Below are positions 33,287 through 45,268 of a stretch of 64,000 nt of DNA, piece by piece; the stretch's first letter is position 1, and each line of letters starts with the position of its first letter. The notes under the pieces were generated by a model. It saw only the letters and a list, made by a program, of their open reading frames with translations. It ran no database searches and was not told the origin of the DNA. A program made the position numbers and the translations under genes. Origin of the DNA: Coptis chinensis (taxonomy: Eukaryota; Streptophyta; Magnoliopsida; Ranunculales; Ranunculaceae). The stretch lies in contig CM027383.1 of the NCBI GenBank assembly GCA_015680905.1, positions 87,019,001 to 87,083,000 of the forward strand, read 5' to 3'.

Positions 33287-36200
33287 TGTGAGGACGATGA
33301 CATGACGTCATCACTAATTAAGATTGTTGGGTTTTAACATCTCAATTTTTTGTTTTGGGTTTTATGTTGAGGACGATGACATGACGTCATCACACGTGTA
33401 AGGGTAAATGTGTCAATTTCTAAAATATGGACGGATCACCGTCAATTTTGGCCCAATCGCTAATAAACGAACAATTGGTGACCAACTGCAAATTACCCAT
33501 TTATAATGTGGCCCAAAAGCTAAATACCCCTTTCAATAACTCTTTAATTAAATTTACAAATGAAAATACAAAACATTGTCTAGACTGAAAATCTATATCA
33601 CCTCAAGGGAAAACAAAACATATCCCCGAGATGAACGCTTAACGCAAAACCACAAGAAAGAACCAACCTTCTTCGACACTAAACCTGTCAAGACTTATCA
33701 ACTATGTTCATTTAATGAACACACCCGATAAACAAACATGCAAATCGGGTCAGCATTATAAAAATGCTGGTGTGAGTAGCTCTAAAATACAACATATACT
33801 TATACATATATATACACAATCCATAAGGCAGTTAGTTCCTCCACCGAGGCGCCTTAACTTTCAACGACTAATGTAACATCCTTACGTACAATAATTAAGG
33901 CAGGTAGTTCCTCCATTGAGACGCCTTAACTTCCCACTAACCACACAACAAACTATACGCATAATAAATAAGGCATGTAGTTCCTCCATCGAGGCGCCTT
34001 AGGTTCGAACTAAACAAATAACCAACCAAGCATATTATATATGTACCGCATTTCATGCTCAATCACAGAGTGGGTCGTCTCTACCCAAGTAATTAGTTTG
34101 ACCCACCCTTCAGCAAAGCCATATACAATCATATATCTAAAGATATATCATTAACCAACATATTACCATAATTATATTAATTAAGGCTTTCTTTGCGTGT
34201 CCCTAAAATCACGTCGTATCTATGTCTTACCTAGTTTCCCTGGCTACCACAATCGCTTCCCAACGCCAAACATGTACATCCACATGCCTCCCCTTACATA
34301 ATGAACCACTCCGTGCGCATAACTACCGAAATGGATGCGCGACACCGTAACCCTCACACGAAAGCCATTATGTAAGTATCGCCACTATTCGCATACAATA
34401 TCGGCAAGATCTCATTCTAATTTTGCGACGGAATAATCAAGCCACCATTCGGCTCGCCCGGAAGGGCCATTCAAATTTTACCAAAACGCCAGAAGGGCCA
34501 ATCACATTACTTACGGCAGAAGGGCCATTCAGATTCACTGAAACGCCCGAAGGGCCAAATCACATGAGTTGTGGTAGCTAGGTTCTAGGATTTTCGTTAC
34601 GTAGTTTATTCAAGTGTCATACATTTATGACTCATAATAATTCCACTATAACACGTGCAGGTCAAATACCTTATTGCACTATGCCACAATATTTAGAAAT
34701 ATCTCAATTATATCTCATAATCACTTTCATTCTTTCACGTGCCAATATATTATTGCACTACGCCACATTCCCGTGGGAAATATCCACAATCAAAGCCCAA
34801 TACTAAAGTCCATAAATCTAAGTCCATATAAAATTTAATACTCATAAAAACAAATATATCAAATTCTTATTATCAGAATTCCCCTCTAGTTACGTGCCAA
34901 TATTATATTGCACTACTCACGTCAAAACTTAATTAGATAATGACAATCAACGTTATACCATTTTCGATAATATTTTATTACTACATGTGTCCCTATTCTT
35001 AAATATGTTAAAAACTGGAAAAAGTCAACATTCCACAGTCAACGGTCAAAGGTCAAAGTCAACGGTCAATGATCAAAGTCAAAGTCAAACTGTCGTTCCC
35101 ATGTTCAATAGGTTCAGGGTCATAGCCTGCATGGTTCATGGCTAAGGGCAAAGGTGCATGGCTCATGGGCTCATGACTAAGGAAATGGTTCGAACCCAAC
35201 TAGCCGAACCCAAACCCAAACCTTAGAACCCAAAAGTCTAAATGTTGAAAGACCCATTTAGATCTATTTTAAGTTATATGGACCGGCCCCAAAACAAACT
35301 TGAAACTGTCCCAAAGAAAAGCAATTAGTTTTAGCCCAAACAACTTAACCTAAACTAGGCCCAAACTAAACCAAAACTAGTCCACAACTTAATCTGGAAC
35401 TGGCCCAACACACTAATAGATTTCGGCCTAAAACAAAACAAAAAGAACTGGCCCAAAACTTAACTTGGTTCAGCCCAAAGAAAACTAATAGGGCTGGCCC
35501 AAAACTTAAAATGAAATGGCCCCAAACACTTAAACTAGCTAAGCTCAACAACTTAATCTAGCTAAGGCCCAAGGCCCAAGGCCCAAATCCCAACAGTTCA
35601 TCTTCTCCATCATGCTTCTTCCTCCACCGCTTCTAGCCACCAGCCACCACTCACCGGCACTCCAACCCAAACTAAACCAACTCGGTTTTGCAATCCCATA
35701 AAAACCCAACATTTCGATACCCTCCAACTCGATTCCCTCTCACCCTCACCAACGCCAGCACGAATTCCGGCCAAATCGCGCCGCCATTAACGCCTCATTC
35801 AAGGTCCCAACAACCCTCATACACCCCACTATCACCAATCCAAATCCAACTAAAACCACAACCAAAACAGTTCACAACAATGAAAATTACAAATAAAAAT
35901 CCAAACCCTCAGTATCACAGTAATGCATGTTTACAGGGGAGGAGGTTTGGGGGCTCGCGCCTCCCTTTACAACCAATCCAACCACATACAAAACATAAGA
36001 ATAGTTCCACCAGAATACAGAGACGACTTCTCTGTCTCGCGCCGCCATTGGCGACTTCTTCCGAGTTCCAGTAATACGGACAGTTCAATAATAACTAAAA
36101 CAATATACTAATAATTATCCAGTTTAATAAATAACGCGACGTGACGAATAATGATGAACAGTAAAACTATTACTGTATACCGATGAAGTAGAAAACTAAC

Positions 36201-36490
36201 TACTCACCTGTATTAAAACCCAACGAATTCCTCATCGTCCGAACCGTCGCGCTCCCACGCTCTAGCAAATGAGTTTCTATCTCTGCCTCCATTTTTATTA
36301 TTTTATTTATCTAAGAACCCTATTCTCCAGAACAATACGAATATATACTTGGGTTTGAAACCCAAGCCTAACACAGACTCGGGCCTAGAAACTAGGCCCA
36401 CATATCTCAAATCCAATCCAACAGATTTTATATAAATTAATTAATTAATAAATTAATAAATAAATACGTATTTTAAATACGGGCGTTACA

Positions 36491-36660
36491 ACCAGCTCAG
36501 ATCATTTGGCTCAAAGCTCAAACGACCCAGCCACATCGTTTTGTTCAAAGGTAAAATGACTTAACCATGTAGTTCCATAGGGTACGCAAACAACCCAGCC
36601 ATGTAGTTCCATAGAGTCCCCAAACGACCCAGTGGTTTCGTTTGGGCTCGGGTTCTATAA
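36491..36660. repeat. AAACGAC palindromic array, right part
   Basis: Continues the array broken at 31771, with AAACGACCCAGC, ACATCGTTTT and, further on, variant units containing CATGTAGTTCCATAG twice. Confidence 0.8.
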
Positions 36661-37159
36661 TATTTAATTCAAGTATTTTGCATTCATTCATTCATTCAAT
36701 CAATCAAGTGTTTTGCATTCATTCTAATCAATGCTCTCTTGTAGATTCATTCATTCATTAATTCAATCAATCAAGTATTACCTCATTATTTAGGTTTGGC
36801 TGTCTTTATTGTCAACGATTTCTCAGTATCTCATTTGCTCGACTAGTCGCATCTTCTATTTCTCCAACTTCTTCACCTTCACCTTCAACATTTTATGCCA
36901 CTTCTTCACTTTCAAACTTTCTTTTATTTTCTCCTTCTCTAATTTTTTGTTACACCTCAAGCATTACCTCAAATGCTTCATCTTCATCTTCATGTTCCAT
37001 TTAGGATTTTGATTGGGTATTCTATGTAGAGAAACTTGAGTATTCTATGTAATGAGTAAGAATTTTGATGAAAACAGGAGTAAGGAGTAAATGAGAAACT
37101 TGAGTATTCTATGTAGAGATATTTGAAATTTGAATATATTTCGAATAATTGAGTGAAAT
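36661..37159. other. no gene recognised; ATTCATTCATTC and pyrimidine-rich tracts
   Basis: ATTCATTCATTC and AATCAATCAAG words recur at 36680-36780, followed by a pyrimidine-rich stretch whose translation is Phe/Ser-rich. Nothing conserved is seen. Confidence 0.4.
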
Positions 37160-38375
37160 ATGTTTGTAAACCCTAAACCCTAAACCCCAAACTAGTTTAT
37201 TATTCACAATTGAAAAAAAAAGAAGGAACATAACAAGTTTAGATATAAAAAAAAATTATTATTTTAGATTTAGATAATTGAGTGAAATATGTTTGAAATT
37301 AATTTTTTTTTTTTATCCGTACAAAATTTGTAAACCCTGAATCCTAAACCCTAAACTAGTTTATGATTCACAATTTGAAAAAGAAAATAGAAAATAACAA
37401 GTTTAGATATAAAATAAATTATTATTTAGAATAATTAAGTGAAATATGTTGGTATGAAATTTGTAAACCCTAAACCCTAAACGCCAAACTCCAAACTAGT
37501 TTATGATTCACAATTTGGAAAAAAATAATAAAAAATAACAAGTTTAGATATAAAACAAATTATTATTTCGAATAATTAAGGGTTTAGGGTTTTCACAATT
37601 ATTATTTCGAATATATTATTTCGAATATTTTCACAATTTGAAAAAGAAAATAGAAAATAACAAGTTTAGATATAAAATAAATTATTATTTAGAATAATTA
37701 AGTGAAATATGTTGGTACGAAATTTGTAAACCCTAAACCCTAAACTAGTTTATGATTCACAATTGAAAAAAAAAAATGAAAAATAACAAGTTTAGATATA
37801 AAACAAATTATTATTTCGAATAATTAAGTAAAATATGTTGGTACGAAATTTATAAACCCCAAACCCCAAACCCCAAACTAGTTTATGATTCACAATTGAA
37901 AAAAAAATGGAAAATAACAAGTTTAGATATAAAACAAATTATTATTTTGAATAATTAGGTGAAATATGTTGGTACGAAATTTGCAAACCCTGAACCCTAA
38001 ACCCCGAATCCCAAACTAGTTTATGATTCACAATTGAAAAAAATAATAAAAAATAACAAGTTTAGATCTAAAACAAATTATTATTTCGAATAATTAAGTG
38101 AAATATGTTGGTATGAAATTTGTAAACCCTGAACCCTAAACCCTAAACCCCAAACCTTAAACTAGTTTATGATTCACAATTGAAAAAAAATAAAAATAAA
38201 TAACAAGTTTAGATATAAAACAAATTATTATTTCGAATAATTAAGTGAAATATGTTGGTACGAAATTTGTAAACCCTGAACCCTAAACCCTGAACTAGTT
38301 TATAATTCACAATTGAAAAAATAATGAAAAATAACAAGTTTAGATATAAAACAAATTATTATTTTAGATTTTGGC
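37160..38375. repeat. tandem satellite of about 130-160 bp carrying telomere-like CCCTAAA motifs
   Basis: About eight units each contain AAATTTGTAAACCCTAAACCC-like sequence with two to four CCCTAAA or CCCCAAA words, then ACTAGTTTATGATTCACAAT, an A run, AATAACAAGTTTAGATAT and ATTATTATTTCGAATAATTA. Telomere-like clusters lie near 37171, 37330, 37463, 37725, 37852, 37984, 38121 and 38270. One inverted cluster (GGGTTTAGGGTTTT) occurs near 37569. The plant telomere repeat is TTTAGGG, so each unit embeds an interstitial telomere-like motif. Confidence 0.9.
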
Positions 38376-38756
38376 ATGCTTGATTACATTATTTTAGATT
38401 TTGGCATATTTGATTACATGTTTTAAGTTGGCTATATAGATATTATGTCATAACAGATAAAGAGTGTTGAGTGCATGTAATTGTGTTTGGTGCAACTAAT
38501 TGTGTTGTCCTAACCTAATTTTTTAAATTGGATCTCAATTTTGCTAATTCAATTGGGATGTGTTGATAATTAATCATTACTAATTCAATTTTGCAAATAA
38601 TTGTTTAAATAAATTATTGTACAATTATGACCGATTAATGATTTTGTATTATAAGAAAAGTGTTCAGTGTTTATGTATAAGAAAAATGTAATTGGTGTTT
38701 ATATAATCAATTTTTATTGGTTAATCAGGAATTTCCTTGGTTAATCGGGCTAATCA
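38376..38756. other. AT-rich stretch, nothing recognised
   Basis: A duplicated phrase ATTATTTTAGATTTTGGCAT occurs at about 38360 and 38387 at the edge of the satellite. No gene is visible. Confidence 0.4.
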
Positions 38757-39170
38757 ATTATTTTAGTCCAAACGACTCAATCAAGTTGCCCCATAGTAGC
38801 CCCAAACGACCCAGCCGTACCACTTTCATGTGATACCAAACGATATGGTTAAGCCATTTGAGTGTACACTCAAACGACATGGTGGTATCGTTTGCGTGTA
38901 AACTCAAACGATATGGTGGTATCGTTTGAGTGTATACCCAAACGACATAGTGGTATCGTTTGAGTGTATACTCAAACGACATGGCAGTATCGTTTAGGTG
39001 TACACTCAAACGACCCGGAGGTTTCGTTATGACAAGACCGGTTGAATTGGTTGTTGGGCCTGGGCTTTGATGGCAAATTTGTAATATGGCAAACTTGTAA
39101 AAAAAAAATTTTAGGGGTTGCCCAATCCAATTTGATGAGTGCCCAATTAAACTACCTTGTTCTTTTGGCA
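38757..39170. mobile_element. inverted copy of the AAACGAC palindrome-bearing TIR element
   Basis: From 38765 to 39020 words AAACGAC and ATCGTTTG alternate with the spacer GAGTGTAYACTC, making a run of at least six overlapping potential hairpins. The last 160 bp (about 39010-39170) are the reverse complement of the left end of the element at 13745, ending in CAATTTGATGAGTGCCCAAT. The far-left terminus is not clear. Confidence 0.6.
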
Positions 39171-39475
39171 ATTCTAAGAGAGAAAAAAAAATGTCATGCC
39201 ATACTAGCTGAGGAGGAACATCTTGTTGTCATTCATTTAATTGTTTAAATCCACCTTGGATTTAAATCCCATTGAATCTGTGGCAATAAAATTTCTGCTT
39301 CTTGATAAGAAGTGGACGTAACGGATCATAAATAACAATCATAATATCATAAAATAAATTCACTAAAATAGATTCACACTACAGTAGATTCATCAAAAGC
39401 CCAATGGAAGGTCCTTATTTTTACTTAAAAAATCCTCGAATCCAAAATAAAACCTAGTATACTACTAAGCAGGGG
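39171..39475. other. no gene recognised
   Basis: Ordinary AT-rich sequence that ends in a run of ten or so G residues at about 39471-39480. Confidence 0.35.
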
Positions 39476-39629
39476 GGGGGGCATAAGCGGAGGGAGAGGG
39501 AGAGGGAGAGGAAAAGGGAGAAGGACAAAGAGAAGAGAAGAGATGAGGACAGACAGAAACCAACTAAACACATTTTTGTCCGCATACTTACCGCTTTCCC
39601 CAAGCGTTGGCTCCGCTCACTTGACTAGT
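39476..39629 (+). repeat. partial extra copy of the right terminus of the 39.85-46.44 kb element
   Basis: This segment (GAGGGAGAGGGAGAGG, then ATGAGGACAGACAGAAACCA and CTCACTTGACTAGT) matches the right end at about 46180-46440 in the same orientation. It lies about 220 bp left of the element's own left TIR, to which it is inverted. Confidence 0.75.
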
Positions 39630-40199
39630 TTAAAATTCCCTCATTTTTTCCAACCGGTAAAGAAAGATTCAAGCAAAGAAAATACAAGAATTTCGTTTTT
39701 AAAAAAGCAATTGTGTCGCGGAGGAGGTAATCTTCAAACCCCACTTCTTTCTTATTCTCTTCATTTTCGTCCTTAAGTTATAACATTAATGGGGTTTGGT
39801 ATATGCTTATATGATGTTGTTTGATGAAATGCCTACTTGTACAAAATGTTTACTAATCAGGTGAGCGGAGCGAACATTCTTTTGCCGGGTGCAGTATGTG
39901 GCTCAAAATGGTGTTTGGTAGGTTTCTGTCTGTCCTTAATCTCTCCACACTCGCTCAAAATTTCTCTCTCCCTCCCCTCCACCTCTCTCGCTCGTCTCTG
40001 CTATGCTTCATCCTTCTCTTTATCTCTTTATGCTCAAACCCACTATTATCTCTCACTGTTATACTCAATTCAATATTTTTTGTTTTTCATATACCATTCA
40101 AAATACTCATCTTCAAAACACATTTAAATCGAAATCCAAACAACCCCTTTATATTTCAACAAGTTTTAAATAGAATTTGGGCTAGAACTTCACTTGAAT

Positions 40200-41500
40200 A
40201 AACAATATGGAAGAGTTCGGTTGTGGTGGATGAATTTCAGGTTGGTGAAGATGCTACTGTTTTTTATATATACCACCAAAATGTTTCTTTTTTGGTTTAT
40301 TTTATTGGGATTTTAGGAGTTGTTATGTTTGCACTTGATGCTTTGTGGATTGATTCTTCATTTGGCTTTTATTGATTCTCTTTCTGGGATTTCAGATTGC
40401 CGTAGTGAGGTGAGTTTTTCCATTTTCCCATTCCACATTTTTTTTCTTAGTTACACTATAGTTCATTGAGTATAAACATGCAAAGTAGAAGTTAGAAGAA
40501 TAACTTTATTAACCCCCAATTTAAAAATATAATATGCTAATTTTTTTTATAGAACCACAAACTTGAAAAAGTTGGAAATTGAGCATATCATAACTTTTGT
40601 TTTATTATAGTTAGTGTTAATGAAAATGTTTGTTGAGTTGATTTTGAGCGAACCAAGTATTGATTCTTGTTGATTGTTTTTTTTACTCCTCGAATATCTT
40701 GCTGCCGAGATATCTCTCTTTTCCTGCTAACTGTTAATTTTGTCAAATAACCATAACATACGCTGATACGCAGGGCCTCTGCTCACTCTCCACTGCTATG
40801 GCAGTTATTCTAGTATTTACGAATATGGGAATGCGTTGTTATTTATCAAGTGAGCGTATGCGAACGTTCTTGAGTTGGCTTGTTTTGGAGAGGTGTAAAA
40901 TCCCCAAAAAAAAAAAAGGGCTTCTTGCCGTGAGTCTTTTGTCACGGCCATAAATTGTTGAGGCTAAAAGAACCTTTTGTGGCAGCCATCTTCGGTTGAG
41001 GCAAAATATGGTGTTTGGCCACGGCTTGTCAGCATCCGCAGCCAAATCTCAGTTTCTCGCAACGGCTATAGGCTTCCCGCAGCTACAAGTTCACTTCTAG
41101 TCTCGGAAGGAAATTGGCCGCGGCAAAATATATTTTTTTAATTGGTTATAATATATGAATAAATTTATAAATGAATCTAAAACGAATAAAAAAGACCCGT
41201 GGCTTTATTTCGTTATCCCGCCCATGTTTTCGTTATCTCGCCGCTCATTATCGAACAAAAAAATTGAAAAATAAAACAGATTGCGTTTCATTCTCGCCAC
41301 CCAAGTTTTTAAGGGTTTTATCTCTCTCTCACCAGTATTAAAGAGAACATGGGCGGCTAAAGTAAAACCCAATTTCTACCATTTCTCTTTCTAATTGATC
41401 ATATATAGTTAAACCCATTTTCCACCTTACTGAAATCTCCATCCAAAAAAAGTAAATTTTTTTCCTAAGGCTAATTTTTTTCGTAAGATACCCTTTTTAA
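40200..41500. other. repeat-rich stretch with GGCCACGGC-type words
   Basis: No gene is recognised. From 40920 to 41130 words such as TTGCCGTGAG, GTCACGGCC, GGCCACGGC and GGCCGCGGC recur in both orientations, as in subterminal repeats of CACTA-type transposons, but no CACTA terminus or transposase was seen. A variant of the TGAGCG...GAACGTT motif of the enclosing element occurs at 40852. Confidence 0.4.
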
Positions 41501-41509
41501 ATCTTCTTC

Positions 41510-42513
41510 TTCTTCATTAAATTTCGGTGAAGTAGAAGAACCTGATAGTGTTCAGAGTTTTGAGTTGGAAGAAGATTTATCTTTCTGGAAAGATCAATAT
41601 GTGTAGGTATATACTTCATTTATTAGGGTTTACTTTATTTGTTAGTTAATGTATATAATGTTGGTGTGCAAGCTTAGAGTTACTATCTTGTAATGCTGTT
41701 TAGTGATAAATTTGTCGTTTTTTTTTGATATTATGTACAGGTTATCATTAGAATACGTCCTCTAAGCAATTACGAAATATCAATACAAGGCAACAAAAAA
41801 ATGTGTTAGACAGGGATAGTAGTCAAACAAGCACTTGGAGTGGGCCTCCCCGAGTCTCGTTTTACATTCGATCATGTGGCTGATGAGAATGTTACCTGAG
41901 GTTAAGTCCATTTATTCACTTATATGCATTTTGATATTGAAAGTGGTTATGTAGCCTTAGTACTAAAGTAATGTTTGTAACAAGAAAGCCTATTCAAAGT
42001 TGCAGGATTGCCTATGGTGGAGAATTGCATGGGTGGCTATAACAGTTGCATGTTTGCCTATGGACAGGTTACTTTCCACATTACCTTTTGTCATTGCATT
42101 GTTCTTTAAGGACACTGGCTGCTTCCCTTTCCTTGGGTAACTTTTTTTCATTTTGAAACCAGTACATATTATTTACTAAAGCTTGCTTTTTGCAGACTGG
42201 TAGTGGAAAGACCCACACAATGTTGGGAGACATTGAGGGAGGCACTCGAAGACATAGTGTTAATTGCGGGATGACTCCTAGAGTTTTTGAGCATCTGTTT
42301 TCAAGAATACAAAAGGTAGGTTTTTTTTAACATAAGCTTCGTATCTGTCTTGGTCATCTAGTTATGCATGCTAGGTTAACATTGTTTGCCTCATGCTGTT
42401 ATTTATTTATTTATTGAAGAAACCTGTTTTTAATGAACATTATGCTTGAATTGTGTGTCTCAGGAGAAAGAGTCTCGTAGAGATGAAAAGCTGAAATACA
42501 CATGTAAATTTAA
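41510..42513 (+). pseudogene. kinesin-12 (phragmoplast kinesin) motor-domain fragment
   Basis: Five blocks match the N-terminal motor region of plant kinesin-12. Block 1 (about 41525-41600) reads FGEVEEPDSVQSFELEEDLS then FWKDQYV. Block 2 (41742 to about 41900) reads VIIRIRPLSNYEISIQG, an in-frame stop soon after, and LPESRFTFDHVADENV. Block 3 (42003-42066) reads [20 protein letters not shown]. Block 4 (42197-42315) reads TGSGKTHTMLGDIEGGTRRH and MTPRVFEHLFSRIQK. Block 5 (42463-42513) reads EKESRRDEKLKYTCKFK. Each join sits at GT/AG splice sites, and the P-loop GQTGSGKT spans blocks 3 and 4. The rest of the motor (switch I and II) and the coiled coil are missing. Kinesin-12 proteins guide phragmoplast and division-site function in cytokinesis; this is a dead N-terminal piece with introns. 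Confidence 0.85.
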
Positions 42514-45260
42514 GGTAACTGTTATGACCCTGAATTTACCTAAGGCTAATTTGTTAGTTACTTATAGGACTTGGTTTAATTTAATATTTTGCAAGTCTTA
42601 TGGACAGTCTATCCCCCACATTTGTAGAAAAAAATCAGTTCCACACCAGAAAGTAAATGATCGAACATCAATGCAGTTATATAATTGAGAGCTAAACATC
42701 AACGCAATTAGACTATGTAGTATTGCTTTGAGGTTTTTGACTTCATTGTTATGATTTTAGTAACTTGATAATCAACTAAAGTGGATAAAGAAGTTATAGG
42801 CTGTAAGATGATCCCATTTAACCCATTTAACTGTTTAAAGAAGCTCACTTACATTAAGTATGGCCTAGCTTGTAACCAGTTTTAAAGTTAAGTATGGCTA
42901 TATTGAATGACTTGAGTTTTGTTGAAATGAGGGTTTTTAGTCGGTATTTTAGCTCTAAAATCGAGAGCTGCGAATGCAATGTTTGAACTGATTGCAACTC
43001 TTGTTTTTTATTATTTATAATTTGCTGCTACATGTGAGTTATATCTTGTCGTTTATGGTTGGTTCAACTATTTGTTAATTTAGACAAATGGCCTAGCTTG
43101 TAACCAGTTTTAGAGTTAAGTATGGCTATATTGAATGACTTGAGTTTTGTTGAAATGAGGGTTTTTAGTTGGTATTTTAGCTCTAAAATTGAGAACTGCG
43201 AATGCAATGTTTGAACTGATTGCAACTCATGTTTTTTATTATTTATAATTTGCTACTATATGTGAGTTATATCTTGTCGTTTATGGTTGATTCAAATATT
43301 TGTTAATTTAGACAAATGAATGATGTTAATTTAGCAGAAATGTTTCCAAGTAGATTTATTTGCTTGAGATTAGCTTAGCGTGTGCTACAGTGCCTACTTA
43401 GTTTAATTTACATTATATTATGTGACTTTGGTTTTAGATTAGGATATGTTCTTAAGTAGGTTCTAAGTGTCACCTGGGGAGAGTAAGAGGTAAGAGGTAC
43501 ATACACCTCGTGTTTGTGCATTCAAAAAGGGATTATTGGTTCTCTTTTAATCTTATCTGTGGGGATCGGAAAAAAGGGAGACCAGGAAGGTATTCGGCTC
43601 ATGGAGAGAGTGAAACCTTACAATTGGAAGCACTATGAATAAGAGGAGGGAGGAACCCAACACCAGCTTGATAAAAAAGCAAGGATAATATACACTTAGT
43701 TAGAGGTTTTTAGATAATTAAGGAGGGGAGAAAAAGACGTCCAGAACACACAGTTCACTTTAACTAGATGTCTTTTTCACCTATTGGGAATGCTACTGGG
43801 CGTGGAAAAGGTGGAGTTTACATTTGCTTCCCCTTTTCAATCAACTATAGTTCCTTGGATGTTGACACATGAATGGAAAGGGAAATGACTCCTTTCTTCT
43901 CCTAGACCATGGTTGATTCATGAACTATTTTTGGGCTTAATTATCATAGAGTTTGATTGACAATGACGTTTTAGTTAAAACATGAAAAAGTTAGTTTTTG
44001 GAATGTAGTTTCCAACGAATCAAACCATGTTGGATTTGGATATTTGAGTTGAGAGTTAACTATTTTGAAAGGTGGGCTGTTCACACTCAATTGTCCGCGT
44101 CATTTGCGCATATTAATTGAAATCTAATCACCAACGTGAACTGGTTTGATATTTTCTTGCTTTCCTTGTTTTGTTTAGATGTTCAATGGTCAGGTAATTA
44201 GTTACTTTAATATATCCATTGTCTTGTTTACTACTTGTATTAGAAGGTTGAATAGTGTGGTAGTTTGCATTGGGCAGTGCACTGGACTGGTTTTGAGATA
44301 ACTTTTGACATAGCTACTGTCCAAATTAGGTTCAGCTACCTACATTAAAAAGATAGTACTTTATGTCAGTTTTATAATGAATCTAGTTTCGTTGCATTTG
44401 GATATCGAAGTCAAAAGTTGTACTTAGTCGAAGATAGACTAGTCTAACTGAATTTTCTACTCGTTTTGCTTTAATTGATGAGTGTGAATTAAGCTGTATC
44501 ATGTAAATGTCCCAGTACTATATACTACGTGTCTTAAATTATTTTTTTATCATCTCTACTAATGTCATAACGTTTTAGAGTACATTCCATCAAAGGAAAC
44601 CAACATGTTAAGTTTTCAGAGAAAATGATAGAGAGAACTAAAGAGATCGGTTTCGGGGCGCTACATTATTTAAATGTAAATTTTAGAACTCATGCATTAA
44701 AATTTTATATTTAAACAATTTCAGTCAAAGTATGAGATAACAAATATGAGGATTGAGCCAACAATATTTTAGTGTTCATATCTGTATGCTAGTTACCAAG
44801 GATATAATAGGCGTGGTTCTTATTGTTGTGTGCACAGCCATATGCTGTCTTATTTTATAATTCTTCAATCTTAATTATTTTGGCCTATTACTATTGGATC
44901 TTGGTACTTAGTCTCTTCTCAGGTTGGTTCATTCAATCTCGTATAATAGTTGGATTTTGGTTGTATTTCTCAGGTTTGGCATCAATATCGACATCAACAA
45001 AGTAATGGGATTTTGGCTGTATTTTATATCTTCTCCGGTTGGTTCAATAAATGTTTCTTTCTATGCACTTTTATTCAAGATTCTACATTTTTTTTAGCTG
45101 AATGCAATCTTCTAATCCTTAGTTGAATGCCATCTTGTAAATTTTGGTTAGACATTTTCTAATTTTGACCATATCATGTTGGATATAGGTGCACTTGTTT
45201 TCTAGTACTCTTGTCCAAGTTTAGTAACATATTATTTATTTTCTCTTTTTTTTTATACGC
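42514..45260. other. intron-like or intergenic stretch between captured fragments
   Basis: No coding sequence recognised except the 228-bp direct repeat listed separately. The first part may be the intron that followed kinesin block 5. Confidence 0.4.
42861..43318. repeat. 228-bp tandem direct repeat, two copies
   Basis: The segment starting TGGCCTAGCTTGTAACCAG at 42861 is repeated from 43089 with roughly 4 percent difference and ends with TTAATTTAGACAAATG in both copies. It is noncoding. Confidence 0.9.
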
Positions 45261-45268
45261 CATACAAG

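Larger units (their letters stand above)
31986..33530. mobile_element. Pack-MULE with captured gene pieces
   Basis: A 1545-bp element with terminal inverted repeats of about 93 bp (31986-32078 and 33438-33530; outermost GGGGTATTTAGCTTTT) and a perfect 9-bp target duplication. The inverted repeats differ at only a few positions. There is no transposase. Inside are pieces resembling three different host genes: a glycine-rich frame on the minus strand, the C-terminus of ESCRT-II subunit VPS36 on the plus strand, and the N-terminal part of an apparently organelle-targeted protein on the plus strand. This is the classic layout of a gene-capturing Mutator-like element. It is inserted in the solo LTR. 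Confidence 0.9.
31772..36490. mobile_element. solo LTR of a gypsy-type element, with a Pack-MULE nested inside
   Basis: The element begins TGTCACACCCCG and ends GGGCGTTACA and is flanked by a 5-bp duplication ACCAG (31767-31771 and 36491-36495). No second copy of the termini and no gag or pol sequence occurs between, so it is read as a solo LTR. It spans 4719 bp including the 1.55-kb insertion, so the LTR itself is about 3.17 kb, large but within the range of some plant Ty3-gypsy families. Internal features include three diverged units of about 70 bp containing GTAGTTCCTCC (33826-34000), recurring AGAAGGGCC words (34490-34560) and recurring GGCCCAAA words (35280-35590). Confidence 0.75.

Noticed and set aside
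35688-36074. 128-codon frame inside the large solo LTR
   Set aside because: Composition is Pro/Thr/Gln-rich without conserved motifs and it lies in LTR sequence; not supported as a gene.
37160-38375. A true chromosome end
   Set aside because: Telomere words are few per unit, embedded in a longer AT-rich repeat and flanked on both sides by ordinary sequence.
40920-41130. A CACTA transposon
   Set aside because: Subterminal-like GGCCACGGC words are present but no CACTA terminus, 3-bp duplication or transposase could be found.
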